Source of the DNA: Lysobacter changpingensis
GTDB lineage: Bacteria > Pseudomonadota > Gammaproteobacteria > Xanthomonadales > Xanthomonadaceae
Length of the DNA: 64,000 nucleotides
Direction of reading: 5' to 3'
Assembly (NCBI RefSeq): GCF_017308985.1
Contig: NZ_JADWPE010000003.1
Coordinates: 744,001-808,000 of the forward strand
Shown: piece by piece, positions 20,035-28,139 of the stretch
Layout: each line of letters begins with the position of its first letter
Numbering within the stretch: the first letter of the stretch is position 1
Notes under the pieces: generated by a model
Seen by the model: only the letters and a program-made list of their open reading frames with translations
Database searches by the model: none
What the model was told of the DNA's origin: nothing
Position numbers and translations under genes: made by a program

Positions 20035-20235
20035 TGCGGCTCCTGCGGGGATGGAGGGGCACCGATGAAACGATTCTAGGAGGACACAGGGGGCCTCCGG
20101 AACGCTACGTAGGCCGGCCCGGTCGGCGGCCGCTGCCGCCGGGAAAAAACCGCATGTCCGCCGGAACGGGCCGCCATTAAGGTGCGCGCCCGGCCGGCAC
20201 ATCGCCAGGACGGCACCGACTCTCAAGGAACGTAC

Positions 20236-20916
20236 ATGAACAAGCTCCTCCCCCTGCTCCTGCTGTCCACGACGGCTTTTTCGGCGAACGCCGCCGGCCT
20301 GCGCTACAGCTTCGTCGAGGCCGGTTATGCGCAGGCGAAGATCGACTCCGGCAGCGACCAGGCCCTCGGCCAGGACCAGTGGGCCCACATCGACGACATG
20401 AAGCCCAGGGGCGCCTACGTGCGCGGCTCCGTGGCGGCCGGCGAAACGCTGTACGTGCTCGCCGATTACCGCCAGGGCAAGGACACTACCGGTTTCGGCA
20501 TCGGCAACGCCGTGACGTCCTCGGACGGCTCGTTCGAAGCGGACGTCGAGCAGGGCTCGATCGGCCTGGGCTTCCGCCGCGGGATCTCCGAACGCACCGA
20601 CCTCATCGGCGAAGTCGCCTACCTGTGGACGCACGCCAAGGTGTACGACGTCCGTGTCGACGGCCGCCACAGCCTCAACACGAGCGATGCCGGCGCGAGC
20701 GACGCCCGGTTGTCGGTCGGCGTGCGCAGCCGCATGGGCAAGCATGTCGAAGGCTGGGCGCTGGCGAACTACATCGGTGGCGATGCCTACGACCGCGATT
20801 TCGGCGCCACGCTCGGCGGCCAGCTGAAGCTCAACGAGACCTGGGGCCTGGTCGGCGAAGCCAACCTCGGCGGCACGATCAGCGAATACCGCGTCGGCAT
20901 TCGCGCCAGCTTCTGA
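20236..20916 (+). CDS. Outer-membrane beta-barrel protein, Ax21-like
   Basis: A 226-residue protein with a clear signal peptide (MNKLLPLLLLSTTAFSANA, cleavage before AGLRY). The mature part has alternating strand patterns typical of an eight-stranded barrel, starting LRYSFVEAGYAQ, and ends with Phe (RVGIRASF), the usual outer-membrane insertion signal. The opening 'YSFVEAGY' resembles the Xanthomonas/Stenotrophomonas Ax21 family, once proposed as a quorum signal and now viewed as an outer-membrane protein. The ATG at 20236 has AAGGAA at 20225-20230 before it. A strong hairpin terminator follows 29 bp after the stop. Confidence 0.8.
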   Translation: MNKLLPLLLLSTTAFSANAAGLRYSFVEAGYAQAKIDSGSDQALGQDQWAHIDDMKPRGAYVRGSVAAGETLYVLADYRQGKDTTGFGIGNAVTSSDGSFEADVEQGSIGLGFRRGISERTDLIGEVAYLWTHAKVYDVRVDGRHSLNTSDAGASDARLSVGVRSRMGKHVEGWALANYIGGDAYDRDFGATLGGQLKLNETWGLVGEANLGGTISEYRVGIRASF

Positions 20917-20944
20917 CGCGCGCGCCGCGATTCGCTCGTGAGGG

Positions 20945-20969
20945 AAGCCCCGCTCCGGCGGGGCTTTTC
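20945..20969 (+). terminator. Rho-independent terminator after the Ax21-like gene
   Basis: A perfect 9-bp stem (20945-20953 with 20958-20966) closes a 4-base loop and is followed by TTC; read with the stem end it gives GGGGCTTTTC. It lies between convergent genes, and its A-containing 5' side may also let it act for the minus-strand monooxygenase, though that strand has only a short U stretch. Confidence 0.75.
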
Positions 20970-20974
20970 GTTCG

Positions 20975-22246
20975 CTACGGCGCCTCGCCGGCGGGACGGC
21001 CCAACGCGAGGAAGCTGCGCTCGGCCAATGCATCGAGGAAGCCGGGGTCGAGCGCGAACGTGCCCAGCCAGCCGCGGCGCGTCCCGGTGAGCACGCGCAG
21101 CATCTGCCCGCGCCCGCCCGGCACGCGTGAGAGCGGATGGAAGACGAGGTCGCGCATCGCCGCCAGGCGATCGCGTTCGGACTGGAACAGCGGCGTCAGC
21201 CAGCGGCTCCAGAAGTGATACGCCGACAGATGATCGCGGCGGCGGCGCTCGTAATCGGCGAAAGCATCGGCGGTGCGGCCGTGCGTCCGCAACGCGTCGC
21301 GCAGCGCCAGCGCGTCGACCAGCGCCATGTTCACGCCCTGCCCGAGCTGCGGGCTCATCGCATGCGCGGCATCGCCCATCAGCACCGCGCGACCACGATG
21401 CCAGCGACGCTGCACGGTGTCGCGATAGCGCGCCTGCGCGAGGCCGGCCGGAACCGCGGTATCGCGCAGGCGTTCGGCGGCTTCGGGCCACACGGCGGCG
21501 ACGTCGTCGCGCCAGGCGGCCTCATCCGTGCCAGCGCTCGGCAGCGCGGCGGCAGGCAGGCTCCAGAAGAAACTCAAGCGCGGCACGGAATCGCCAGGCC
21601 GCGTGCCGACCGGCAGCATGCCGGCCATGCGGCGGGCGCCGACGTAGCGCTGGCGCAGCTCGTCGGGGAACGCCCACGCCTCCTGCGCGACCAGGCACCA
21701 CTGCGCGCCCCACGGGTACGGCCGATCGAGTGCCGGCGCGGCGACCGCGCCGCGCAGCGCCGAGGCCGAGCCGTCGGCGACGATCACCACGTCGAACGCG
21801 CCGTGTTCGGCGCCATGTTCGTCGCGCAGCACGCCACGATCGGCGTCCACCTCGACGATGCGCCGGCCGCAATGCACGCGGCGGCCTTCGCGCCATGCGT
21901 CGTCCAGCAGCCCGAACAGCGCGCCGCGCTGCATGCCCAGGCCGAAGAAGCGCGGCTCCAGCTCGTGGTAGCGCATGTCCATCACCGCGCGCCCGGCGGT
22001 GGTCTCGCCGAACAGGCGGCCGATGCGCGCGCCGTGCGCCAGCGCCGCGTCGAGAAGGCCGAGCTCCCACAGCACCGCCAGTCCGGTCGGCTGCAGCAGG
22101 AAGCCGGCGCCGACGGGGCCGAGTACCGGTGCGCGTTCGAAGACCTCGACGTCATGCCCGTCGCGCGTGAACAACAATGCAGCCGCCTGCCCGGCCGTGC
22201 CATAGCCGACGATGCCGATGCGCAGGGGCGAAGCTGGAAGTTCCAT
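20975..22246 (-). CDS. FAD-dependent monooxygenase (PHBH-like)
   Basis: A 423-residue flavoprotein hydroxylase of the p-hydroxybenzoate hydroxylase fold. The dinucleotide motif near the N-terminus reads IGIVGYGTAGQAAALLF (GxGxxG), the middle contains VVIVADGSASALR, and the FAD-ribose motif is GDAAHAMSPQLGQGVNMAL. The C-terminal third is helical with no membrane segment. Relatives hydroxylate aromatic or polyketide substrates, and one branch lies in xanthomonadin (aryl polyene) clusters, but no such cluster surrounds this gene. The start ATG at 22246 is preceded by TCAAGGATGG on the minus strand. Confidence 0.85.
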   Translation of the reverse strand: MELPASPLRIGIVGYGTAGQAAALLFTRDGHDVEVFERAPVLGPVGAGFLLQPTGLAVLWELGLLDAALAHGARIGRLFGETTAGRAVMDMRYHELEPRFFGLGMQRGALFGLLDDAWREGRRVHCGRRIVEVDADRGVLRDEHGAEHGAFDVVIVADGSASALRGAVAAPALDRPYPWGAQWCLVAQEAWAFPDELRQRYVGARRMAGMLPVGTRPGDSVPRLSFFWSLPAAALPSAGTDEAAWRDDVAAVWPEAAERLRDTAVPAGLAQARYRDTVQRRWHRGRAVLMGDAAHAMSPQLGQGVNMALVDALALRDALRTHGRTADAFADYERRRRDHLSAYHFWSRWLTPLFQSERDRLAAMRDLVFHPLSRVPGGRGQMLRVLTGTRRGWLGTFALDPGFLDALAERSFLALGRPAGEAP

Positions 22247-22290
22247 CCTTGAACCGATCGTGCCTTCGGTCAGTGCCCGCGGTCGGGGCG

Positions 22291-22319
22291 AAAAAAAGGC
22301 CCCGCGAGAGCGGGGCCTT
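22291..22319 (-). terminator. Rho-independent terminator of the cold-shock gene
   Basis: On the minus strand a perfect 10-bp stem (22310-22319 with 22296-22305) with a 4-base loop is followed by a run of seven U (22291-22297). It begins about 30 bp after the csp stop and is the strongest terminator in this part of the window. Confidence 0.88.
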
Positions 22320-22349
22320 CGAACGCGATGTGGCGTGGTTCCCGAGGGA

Positions 22350-22556
22350 TCACGCGACCACGTTGATGTTGGACGCCTGGGCGCCCTTCGGGCCCTGCGT
22401 CAGCTCGTAGCTCACGCGCTGGCCTTCCTGCAGGCTGCGGAAGCCCTTGGCGTTGATCGCGGAGAAGTGCGCGAACACATCTGCGCTGCCATCTTCGGGG
22501 GAAATGAACCCGAAGCCCTTGGCGTCGTTGAACCACTTCACGGTGCCGTACTGCAT
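22350..22556 (-). CDS. Cold-shock-domain RNA-binding protein
   Basis: A 68-residue single cold-shock domain, an RNA chaperone of the CspA family. It starts [18 protein letters not shown], with RNP1 as KGFGFI and RNP2 as DVFAHFSAI (usually VFVHFSAI), and ends QASNINVVA. The ATG at 22556 gives the standard length; the upstream open frame is leader. It has its own promoter (22624-22652) and terminator, so it is monocistronic with a leader of about 60 bases, short for a classical cold-induced csp. Confidence 0.93.
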   Translation of the reverse strand: MQYGTVKWFNDAKGFGFISPEDGSADVFAHFSAINAKGFRSLQEGQRVSYELTQGPKGAQASNINVVA

Positions 22557-22623
22557 GTCCTTGTCAACCTCATGCTGGATGCGAGTCGCGCACCGACGCG
22601 GATGCGATCCGGAGCGCCCGGCG

Positions 22624-22652
22624 AGTATGCAAACTGAATGCCGGCTTGACAA
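22624..22652 (-). promoter_or_regulatory. Candidate sigma-70 promoter for the cold-shock gene
   Basis: On the minus strand TTGTCA (22647-22652) is followed by a 17-bp spacer and CATACT (22624-22629), four of six matches to the -10 consensus. It sits between the mtnP-like stop codon and the csp start and points the right way, with about 68 bp from the -10 to the ATG. Confidence 0.5.
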
Positions 22653-23417
22653 TCACCTTTTGACAGGGGCGCCGAGCAGGGCCGACAGGAGGCGCGGCAG
22701 ACCGGACGAAGCGGCGGCGACATTGTCCAGGACATCCTGCAGCGTGATGACCTCGTCGACGTCCGGCCCCGCCCCCGCCGCCCAATTGGCGACGATGGCC
22801 AGGCAGGCGTACTCCAGCCCCAGTTCGCGGGCGAGTCCGGCCTCGGGCATGCCGGTCATGCCGACCAGGTCGCAGCCGTCGCGCCGCATGCGGGCGATCT
22901 CCGCGCGGGTTTCCAGGCGCGGGCCCTGGGTGGCGCCGTAGCAGCCGTCGGCGACCAGTTCGACGCCGGCCCGCTGGGCGGCCTCGATGACCGCCTCGCG
23001 CAGCGAGCGCGTGTACGGCTCGCCGAAATCCACGTGCAGCACGTCGGTGCCGGGCTCCTCGCAGATCGTCGAGATGCGGCCCCAGGTGTAGTCGATCAGC
23101 TGGTCCGGGCACGCCAGCACGCGCGGGCCGAAGCGTTCGGTGATGCCGCCGACGGTGTTCATCGCGAGCACGCGCGTGGCGCCGAGCGCCTGCAGCGCGG
23201 CGAGGTTGGCGCGGTAGTTGATCTTGTGCGGCGGCAGTGAATGGCCTTCGCCGTGGCGCGCCAGGAACGCGACGCGGTGGCCGTCGAGCGTGCCGATGCG
23301 GATGGGCCCGGACGGCGCGCCGAAGCGCGTGTCGGGCTGCTGCGTCTCCACGTCCTGCAGGTCGGCCAGCATGTACAGGCCGGTGCCGCCGATGACGGCG
23401 AGTTCGATGTTGCTCAT
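22653..23417 (-). CDS. S-methyl-5'-thioinosine phosphorylase (MTAP/PNP family)
   Basis: A 254-residue trimeric-type purine nucleoside phosphorylase. Motifs are VIGGTGLY, FLARHGEGHSLPPHKINYRA (phosphate and ribose site), MNTVGGITE, and GCYGATQGPRLETRAEI followed by GMTGMPEA and an Asp in the base site. The family includes the P. aeruginosa enzyme specific for S-methyl-5'-thioinosine, which yields hypoxanthine and methylthioribose-1-phosphate. The adjacent hypoxanthine phosphoribosyltransferase supports the same specificity here, but that is inference. I use the ATG at 23417 (MSNIELAVIGG). Plain MTA phosphorylase activity is the main alternative. Confidence 0.82.
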   Translation of the reverse strand: MSNIELAVIGGTGLYMLADLQDVETQQPDTRFGAPSGPIRIGTLDGHRVAFLARHGEGHSLPPHKINYRANLAALQALGATRVLAMNTVGGITERFGPRVLACPDQLIDYTWGRISTICEEPGTDVLHVDFGEPYTRSLREAVIEAAQRAGVELVADGCYGATQGPRLETRAEIARMRRDGCDLVGMTGMPEAGLARELGLEYACLAIVANWAAGAGPDVDEVITLQDVLDNVAAASSGLPRLLSALLGAPVKR

Positions 23418-23462
23418 TCGGTTTCTCTGGTTTGCGTGTCGGCTCGACACCATCCCACCCAA

Positions 23463-23514
23463 CCTCCCATTGAACGGGAGGGCTTTGCGCGGTTCCTTCG
23501 AATGGGGAGGGGCC
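23463..23514. repeat. CCTCCC / GGGAGG palindromic intergenic repeat
   Basis: In the 103-bp gap between the hpt and mtnP-like genes, CCTCCC (23463-23468) pairs with GGGAGG (23476-23481), and a further GGGGAGGGG follows near 23504-23512. A longer relative of this element occurs at 28047-28070, so it looks like a dispersed palindrome rather than a gene-specific site. Confidence 0.4.
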
Positions 23515-23520
23515 GGAGGC

Positions 23521-24090
23521 TCAGTCCTTCAGCGCGTAGATCGCCGGCAGGTTGCGGCCCTGCTCGTGGTAGTCCATGCCGTAACCGAAGACGTAGCGGT
23601 CCGGCACTTCGACGCCGACGTAGTCCGCGCAGATGCCTTCGACACAACGGTCGTGCTTCTTCACCGCCAGCGCGGCGATGCGCACGTCGCGCGCGCCCTG
23701 CTCCTGGCACCAGTCGCGGATCGCCGCCAGCGTGTGGCCCTCGTCGAGGATGTCGTCGACGAGCAGCACGCGGCGCCCCTTCAGCGGCGTGGCCGGACGG
23801 TGCTTCCACACCAGCTCGCCGCCGGAGGTCTCGCCGCGATAGCGCGTGGCGTGCAGGTAATCGAATTCCAGGTCCTGGCCCAGCGCGCCCAGTTCCATCG
23901 CCAGTTGCGCGGCGAACGGCAGGCCGCCGTGCATGATCGTCAGATACACCGGCACATCGGCGGCGGTGTAATCGGCATCGATGTCGCGTGCCATGCGCGC
24001 GATGGCCTGCTCCAGCGTGGCGCGGTCGAGCAGAAGATCGGAATTGGCCAGCGCCGCGGCCAGGTCGTGCGTGTTCGCAATGGTTTCCAT
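23521..24090 (-). CDS. hpt: Hypoxanthine-guanine phosphoribosyltransferase
   Basis: A 189-residue phosphoribosyltransferase that converts hypoxanthine or guanine plus PRPP into IMP or GMP. The PRPP-binding loop RVLLVDDILDEGHTL is intact, the first loop has TIMHGGLPFAAQL, and the C-terminal base-binding part has PDRYVFGYGMDY. The ATG at 24090 shares one base with the nagZ stop (TGATG), so translation is coupled. Placed between nagZ and the thioinosine phosphorylase, it can reuse the hypoxanthine released by the latter. The same trio of functions occurs in other gammaproteobacteria. Confidence 0.93.
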   Translation of the reverse strand: METIANTHDLAAALANSDLLLDRATLEQAIARMARDIDADYTAADVPVYLTIMHGGLPFAAQLAMELGALGQDLEFDYLHATRYRGETSGGELVWKHRPATPLKGRRVLLVDDILDEGHTLAAIRDWCQEQGARDVRIAALAVKKHDRCVEGICADYVGVEVPDRYVFGYGMDYHEQGRNLPAIYALKD

Positions 24091-25085
24091 CAAGCCAGTC
24101 CTTCCTGCCGGTTGCGCGCCACGCCGTAGCGGGCGTCCGCGAGCAACCCGTCCCATCCCAGGGCGCCGCGGCCGATCAGGCCGGTCAGCGCCATCGTGTT
24201 GAGCTTGCGGCCTTCGACGGCCGCCAGCGATTCCTCCACCAGCTGCGGGTGGCAGACGAGCACCGCGTCGCAGCCCGCGTCGTAGTGCGCGTCGATGCGG
24301 CCCTTCACGCCACCGGCGTGTTCACCGGCCTTCATGCCGATGTCGTCGCTGAAGACGACGCCACGGAAATGCAGCTCGCCGCGCAGGATCTCCTCGATCC
24401 AGCGCCTGGAATAGCCGGCCGGTTCCGGCGCGATGGCCGGGTACTTCACGTGCGCCATCATCACCGCGTCGGCCTTGGCGTCGATGCCGGCGATGAACGG
24501 GATGAGGTCGTTCGCACGCAGTTCGTCGAGCGAACGCGGGTCGACCGCCTCGCCGAAGTGCGTGTCGGCCTGCACCGAGCCATGGCCGGGGAAATGCTTC
24601 AGCGTCGCCGGCATGCCGGCGGCGTGCATGCCGCGGATGTAGGCGCGGGTGAAGTCGGCGACGACCGCCGGATCCCCGGAGAACGCGCGATTGCCGATGG
24701 CGAGGTTGCCGCGTCCCAGGTCGACCACCGGCGCGAAGCTCAGGTCCACGCCGCTGGCGAGCACTTCCTTCGCCATCAGCCAGGCGTGTTCCTCCGCGAG
24801 CTTGAGCGCGGCCTCGGGATCGGCGGCATAGCGGCGGCCGAAACCGTCGAGCGGCGGCAGCGCGCTGTAGCCCTCGCGGAAGCGCTGCACGCGCCCGCCT
24901 TCCTGGTCGACGCAGACCAGCTGCGGGCGCGGCGCGGCCTCGCGGATGGCGGCCGACAGTTCGGTCACCTGCGCCTTCGATGCGAAGTTGCGGCTGAACA
25001 GGATCACGCCGGCGCACGCGTCGTGCTGCAGCCAGTCGCGCTCCTGCGTGGTGAGTTCGGTACCGGCGACGCCGATCACGAGCAT
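24090..25085 (-). CDS. nagZ: Beta-N-acetylhexosaminidase (GH3)
   Basis: NagZ removes GlcNAc from anhydro-muropeptides during cytoplasmic peptidoglycan recycling and influences beta-lactamase induction. The 331 residues start MLVIGVAGTEL. GH3 motifs are VCVDQEGGRVQRF, the catalytic loop KHFPGHGSVQADTHFGEAV (His-Asp dyad) and the nucleophile Asp in VVFSDDIGM. The start at the ATG at 25085 gives the usual NagZ length of about 330-340. It is the first gene of a nagZ-hpt-mtnP-like run on the minus strand. Confidence 0.94.
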   Translation of the reverse strand: MLVIGVAGTELTTQERDWLQHDACAGVILFSRNFASKAQVTELSAAIREAAPRPQLVCVDQEGGRVQRFREGYSALPPLDGFGRRYAADPEAALKLAEEHAWLMAKEVLASGVDLSFAPVVDLGRGNLAIGNRAFSGDPAVVADFTRAYIRGMHAAGMPATLKHFPGHGSVQADTHFGEAVDPRSLDELRANDLIPFIAGIDAKADAVMMAHVKYPAIAPEPAGYSRRWIEEILRGELHFRGVVFSDDIGMKAGEHAGGVKGRIDAHYDAGCDAVLVCHPQLVEESLAAVEGRKLNTMALTGLIGRGALGWDGLLADARYGVARNRQEGLA

Positions 25086-25206
25086 GCGGAAGACTCCAGT
25101 GGACACTTCGTCAGGGCGGACCGCGCCGTACGCGCGGAGCCGCATTGTCGCGCAGATGCCCTGGCGGGGCATCCGCACGCATGGGACCAGTGTGAACGCG
25201 CGGTGC

Positions 25207-25914
25207 TCAGACCGCGCAACCGCCCGGACCGCAGGCGTCGCCGCCGGCGCGCTCGTCGGTGGGCCGCGATTCGAGCCCCAGGCGCTCGAATACCTGCGCG
25301 AACACCGCCGGCGTCTGCGCGCCCTGCACCGCCAGGCGGCCGTCGAACACGAACGTCGGCACGGCCTGGATGCCCAGCGCCTGCGCCTGGGCGAGCTGGG
25401 CGCGGACTTCGGCCACGCCTTCGTCGGAGTCGAGCATCGCCCGCACGCGCGCCTCGGTGAGTCCGCCTGCGGCACCGGCCTCGACCAGCGTCTGCACGTC
25501 GGCGAGATTCCGCCCTTCGGCGAAATGCACGCGGAACAGCGCCTCGCCGACCTTGTCCGCATCGCCTTCGCGACCGGCGAGCCAGATCAGCCGATGCGCC
25601 TTGAGCGTGCTCACGCGCACCTGTCCGCGATCGAAATCGAACGGCAGGCCTTCGGCAAGGCCGGTGGCCTGGGTCTGCGACAGGATCTGTTCGGTGCGCT
25701 GCGCGCCGCCGAACTTCTTTTCGTACGCCTCGCGCAAGGGCACGGGCGTGTCGTCGGATTCGGGATCGAGCTGGAATGCGTGCCAGTGGATCTCGGCCGT
25801 GCGGCCCTTGTCGCCCAGCTGCGCCAGCGCTTCGCGCAGCCGGTGCTTGCCGATCCAGCACCAGGGGCAGACCACGTCGGACCAGATGTCGATGCGCAAG
25901 GGAGTGTTGTCCAT
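25207..25914 (-). CDS. DsbA-family (FrnE-like) oxidoreductase
   Basis: A 235-residue cytoplasmic thioredoxin-fold protein of the DsbA/FrnE/2-hydroxychromene isomerase family. The redox motif CPWC is in WSDVVCPWCWIGKHRL near the N-terminus, and the cis-Pro loop is in AVPTFVFDGR. No signal peptide is present. The C-terminus ends in a Cys-containing tail (GGDACGPGGCAV), which may bind metal or act as a second redox site. It is 26 bp downstream of the CYTH gene, on the same strand. FrnE of Deinococcus is a disulfide isomerase linked to oxidative stress; the same role here is inference. Confidence 0.87.
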   Translation of the reverse strand: MDNTPLRIDIWSDVVCPWCWIGKHRLREALAQLGDKGRTAEIHWHAFQLDPESDDTPVPLREAYEKKFGGAQRTEQILSQTQATGLAEGLPFDFDRGQVRVSTLKAHRLIWLAGREGDADKVGEALFRVHFAEGRNLADVQTLVEAGAAGGLTEARVRAMLDSDEGVAEVRAQLAQAQALGIQAVPTFVFDGRLAVQGAQTPAVFAQVFERLGLESRPTDERAGGDACGPGGCAV

Positions 25915-25940
25915 TGAATTGAAGTGGGGCCGGGCCGGCC

Positions 25941-26456
25941 TTACGCAACCACGCCGGCGCGCTCGTCGGCGCTCCACTGGCTGTACGGGCGCGTGGCGAG
26001 CGCGAGGTTGTAGTAGCGCGAGGCGTCGGTGACCTCCGCGCCGATCCACTCCGGACGCGCGAATGCCTCGTCGGCGCTGGACAGTTCGATCTCCGCCACC
26101 ACCAGCCCGGCGTTGTCGCCGAGGAACTCGTCGACCTCCCACAGATGGCCTTCGTGCCGCACGTAATGGCGGCGCTTGTCGACGAGTCCTCCGACGCACA
26201 GCGCGAGCAGCGCGCGTGCATCGGCGACCGGAATGGCGTAGTCGAATTCCTGCCGCGTATGGCCGAGTTCGCGCGACTTGAGGTTGAGGAAGGCCTCGTC
26301 GCCGGCGATGCGCACGCGCACCGACGCCTTCATCGCGCCTTCGTCCATCGCCTTCTGGTCGTTGATGTAGCCCTGCGCCATCGGCACCACGTCGCGCGCG
26401 GCTGCGCGCCAGCCGTCGCCGGTGACCAGGAATTTGCGTTCGATTTCGAGGGCCAT
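25941..26456 (-). CDS. CYTH-domain protein, putative triphosphatase
   Basis: A 171-residue CYTH domain, an eight-stranded tunnel that binds triphosphorylated substrates and divalent metal. The signature EIERKFLV (ExExK) is at residues 4-11; other tunnel residues lie in SVRVRIAGDEAFLNLKS, EFDYAIP and LWEVDEFLG, with VVAEIELSS near the end. Bacterial stand-alone CYTH proteins are often inorganic triphosphatases; adenylate cyclase (CyaB) activity is a less likely alternative. The start is the ATG at 26456, 28 bp after rlmD, with CAGGAATC as a weak ribosome-binding site. Confidence 0.88.
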   Translation of the reverse strand: MALEIERKFLVTGDGWRAAARDVVPMAQGYINDQKAMDEGAMKASVRVRIAGDEAFLNLKSRELGHTRQEFDYAIPVADARALLALCVGGLVDKRRHYVRHEGHLWEVDEFLGDNAGLVVAEIELSSADEAFARPEWIGAEVTDASRYYNLALATRPYSQWSADERAGVVA

Positions 26457-26484
26457 CTTCGTGATTCCTGCAGGACGAAAGCGG

Positions 26485-27813
26485 TCAGCGCTCGAACAAC
26501 GCAATGGATTCGACATGCGCCGTATGCGGGAACATGTCCATCACGCCGGCCGCCTTCAGCTTCCAGCCGCGCTCTTTCACCAGGAAACCCGCATCGCGCG
26601 CCAGCGATGCCGGGTGGCAGCTGACGTAGACGATACGGTCGAACTGTTTCAGCGGAAGCTGCGCGAGCACGACGTCGGCGCCGGAACGCGGCGGGTCGAG
26701 CAGCAGCTTGTCGAAGGGCTGCTTCATCCAGTATTCGCTCGACAGGTCCTTCGCCAGGTCCGCCGCGTGGAACTCGGCGTTCGCGATGCCGTTGTGCGCG
26801 GCGTTCTCGCGCGCGCGGCGGACGAGGCCCGCCTCGCCTTCCACGCCCACCACTTCGCGCACCTGGCGCGCCAGCGGCAAGGTGAAATTGCCCAGGCCGG
26901 CGAACAGGTCGAGCACGCGGTCTTCGGGCCTGGGATCGAGCAGGTCGATCGCCAGCTGGATCATCTTGCCGTTGAGGCCGGCGTTGACCTGGATGAAATC
27001 CAGCGGGCGGAACAGGAATTCCAGGTTCCATTGCGGCAGCGAGAACGCCAGCTTCGGCGATTCCGGCCACAGCGGATGCACGCTGTCCACGCCGCCAGGC
27101 TGCAGGAAGATGGCGAAGCCGTGCGTCTTTCCGAAGGCGACCAGCGCATCGCGATCGCCGTCGGACAACGGCGCCAGATGGCGAATGGTCAACGCGACGC
27201 CGCTGAAATCGTCCTGCGCGTCGCCCGCGATGAACTCGATCTGCGGGATCTCGCGGCGCGCCTGCATGCCGTCGATGAGCGCGGCCAGTTCCGGCAGCTT
27301 CGACGCGATCTGCGGCATCACCGTGTGGCATTCGCGGATGTCGGCGACGAAACGCGGATCGGTCTCGCGGAAACCGACCAGCGTCTTGTCCTTCTTCTCC
27401 ACGCGACGCACCGAGAACCGGCCCTTGCGGCGATAGCCCCATGCGCCGTCGACGAGCGGCGCCAGGATGCGTTCGGGCTCGACGTGGCCGATGCGCTCGA
27501 AGTTCTCCATGAGCACGCGCTGCTTGGCGAGGATCTGCCTGCCCTCGTCGTAGTGCTGCAACGCGCAGCCGCTGCACACGCCGAAATGCGCGCAGCGTGG
27601 CGCGACGCGTTCGGGCGCGGCGTCCAGGACCTCGACGGTCCGGGCTTCATCGAAACTGCGGTGGCGGCCGGTCTGGGAGGCCATGACGCGTTCGCCCGGC
27701 AGCGCGCCGGCGACGAACACGGCCTTGCCGTCGGGACGGCGGGCAACGCCGCGTCCGTCGTGGGTCAGGTCGGTGATGGAAACTTCGAAGGGGGTCTGAT
27801 CGATGCGGGCCAC
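26485..27813 (-). CDS. rlmD: 23S rRNA (uracil-1939-C5)-methyltransferase
   Basis: RlmD (RumA) makes m5U1939 in 23S rRNA using SAM. The 442 residues comprise an N-terminal TRAM domain (SITDLTHDGRGVARRPDG), an iron-sulfur cluster site (CAHFGVCSGCALQHY plus a later RECHT), and the methyltransferase domain with DLFAGLGNFTLPLA, LLLDPPRSGA and the catalytic Cys in VYVSCHPASLARD. The frame is set by a GTG at 27813 giving MARIDQTPF; no good Shine-Dalgarno is seen there. It heads a run with the CYTH and DsbA-like genes. Confidence 0.94.
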   Translation of the reverse strand: MARIDQTPFEVSITDLTHDGRGVARRPDGKAVFVAGALPGERVMASQTGRHRSFDEARTVEVLDAAPERVAPRCAHFGVCSGCALQHYDEGRQILAKQRVLMENFERIGHVEPERILAPLVDGAWGYRRKGRFSVRRVEKKDKTLVGFRETDPRFVADIRECHTVMPQIASKLPELAALIDGMQARREIPQIEFIAGDAQDDFSGVALTIRHLAPLSDGDRDALVAFGKTHGFAIFLQPGGVDSVHPLWPESPKLAFSLPQWNLEFLFRPLDFIQVNAGLNGKMIQLAIDLLDPRPEDRVLDLFAGLGNFTLPLARQVREVVGVEGEAGLVRRARENAAHNGIANAEFHAADLAKDLSSEYWMKQPFDKLLLDPPRSGADVVLAQLPLKQFDRIVYVSCHPASLARDAGFLVKERGWKLKAAGVMDMFPHTAHVESIALFER

Positions 27814-27893
27814 AGCGGCTGGCGATACTGCTCAACAGGGCCGCGTATTGTCGCAGATCGCGGCTGGGGGGCCGGGATTCGGTACTCGGGATC

Positions 27894-27921
27894 CGTCATT
27901 CCGGAGAAGGCCGGGATCCAG
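27894..27921. repeat. REP-like GTCATTCC repeat, copy 1
   Basis: A 28-bp element beginning CGTCATTCCGG and ending GGGATCCAG. It belongs to the same family as the copies at 43218, 48712, 48848 and 62610, which share GTCAT(T/C)CC, a GCGAA-like centre and (A/G)(A/T)CC(A/C)GG or GGGATGAC ends. Confidence 0.65.
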
Positions 27922-28046
27922 GCGCGGAATGTTCGGGCAGTCCCTTACCGGCGAACGATGTCACCGGCATTCCGGCGGAGGCTCCCGGTCTTCATGGACG
28001 CGTGCCAGGCCAGTTCGCCGCTGCGTGGCCCGCTGCGCCTCCCCAA

Positions 28047-28070
28047 CCCTCCCCTGCACGCAGGGGAGGG
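28047..28070. repeat. CCCTCCCCTGC palindrome
   Basis: Perfect 11-bp arms (28047-28057 and 28060-28070) are separated by two bases. There is no U-run on either side, so it is more likely a dispersed palindromic repeat than an intrinsic terminator, although it lies downstream of ydbL. Confidence 0.6.
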
Positions 28071-28139
28071 AGCCATCGGCGGTGGCGGTGAGGGCGCCGT
28101 CGGGTGAGTCGGACGGGGCGCGCTGTCGGCGCTACCCGA

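Larger units (their letters stand above)
27814..28139. other. Gene-free gap with two dispersed repeats
   Basis: These 326 bp between rlmD and ydbL hold no convincing gene. They contain a short GATTCGG-type run near 27876-27890, one copy of the GTCATTCC repeat at 27894-27921, and the CCCTCCCC palindrome at 28047-28070. The promoter of rlmD should lie at the left end on the minus strand, but I cannot point to it. Confidence 0.6.

Noticed and set aside
25086-25562. Upstream extension of the nagZ frame by about 160 codons
   Set aside because: It overlaps the DsbA-family gene on the same strand in another frame; NagZ proteins start at MLVIGVAG-like text, so the extension is a shadow.
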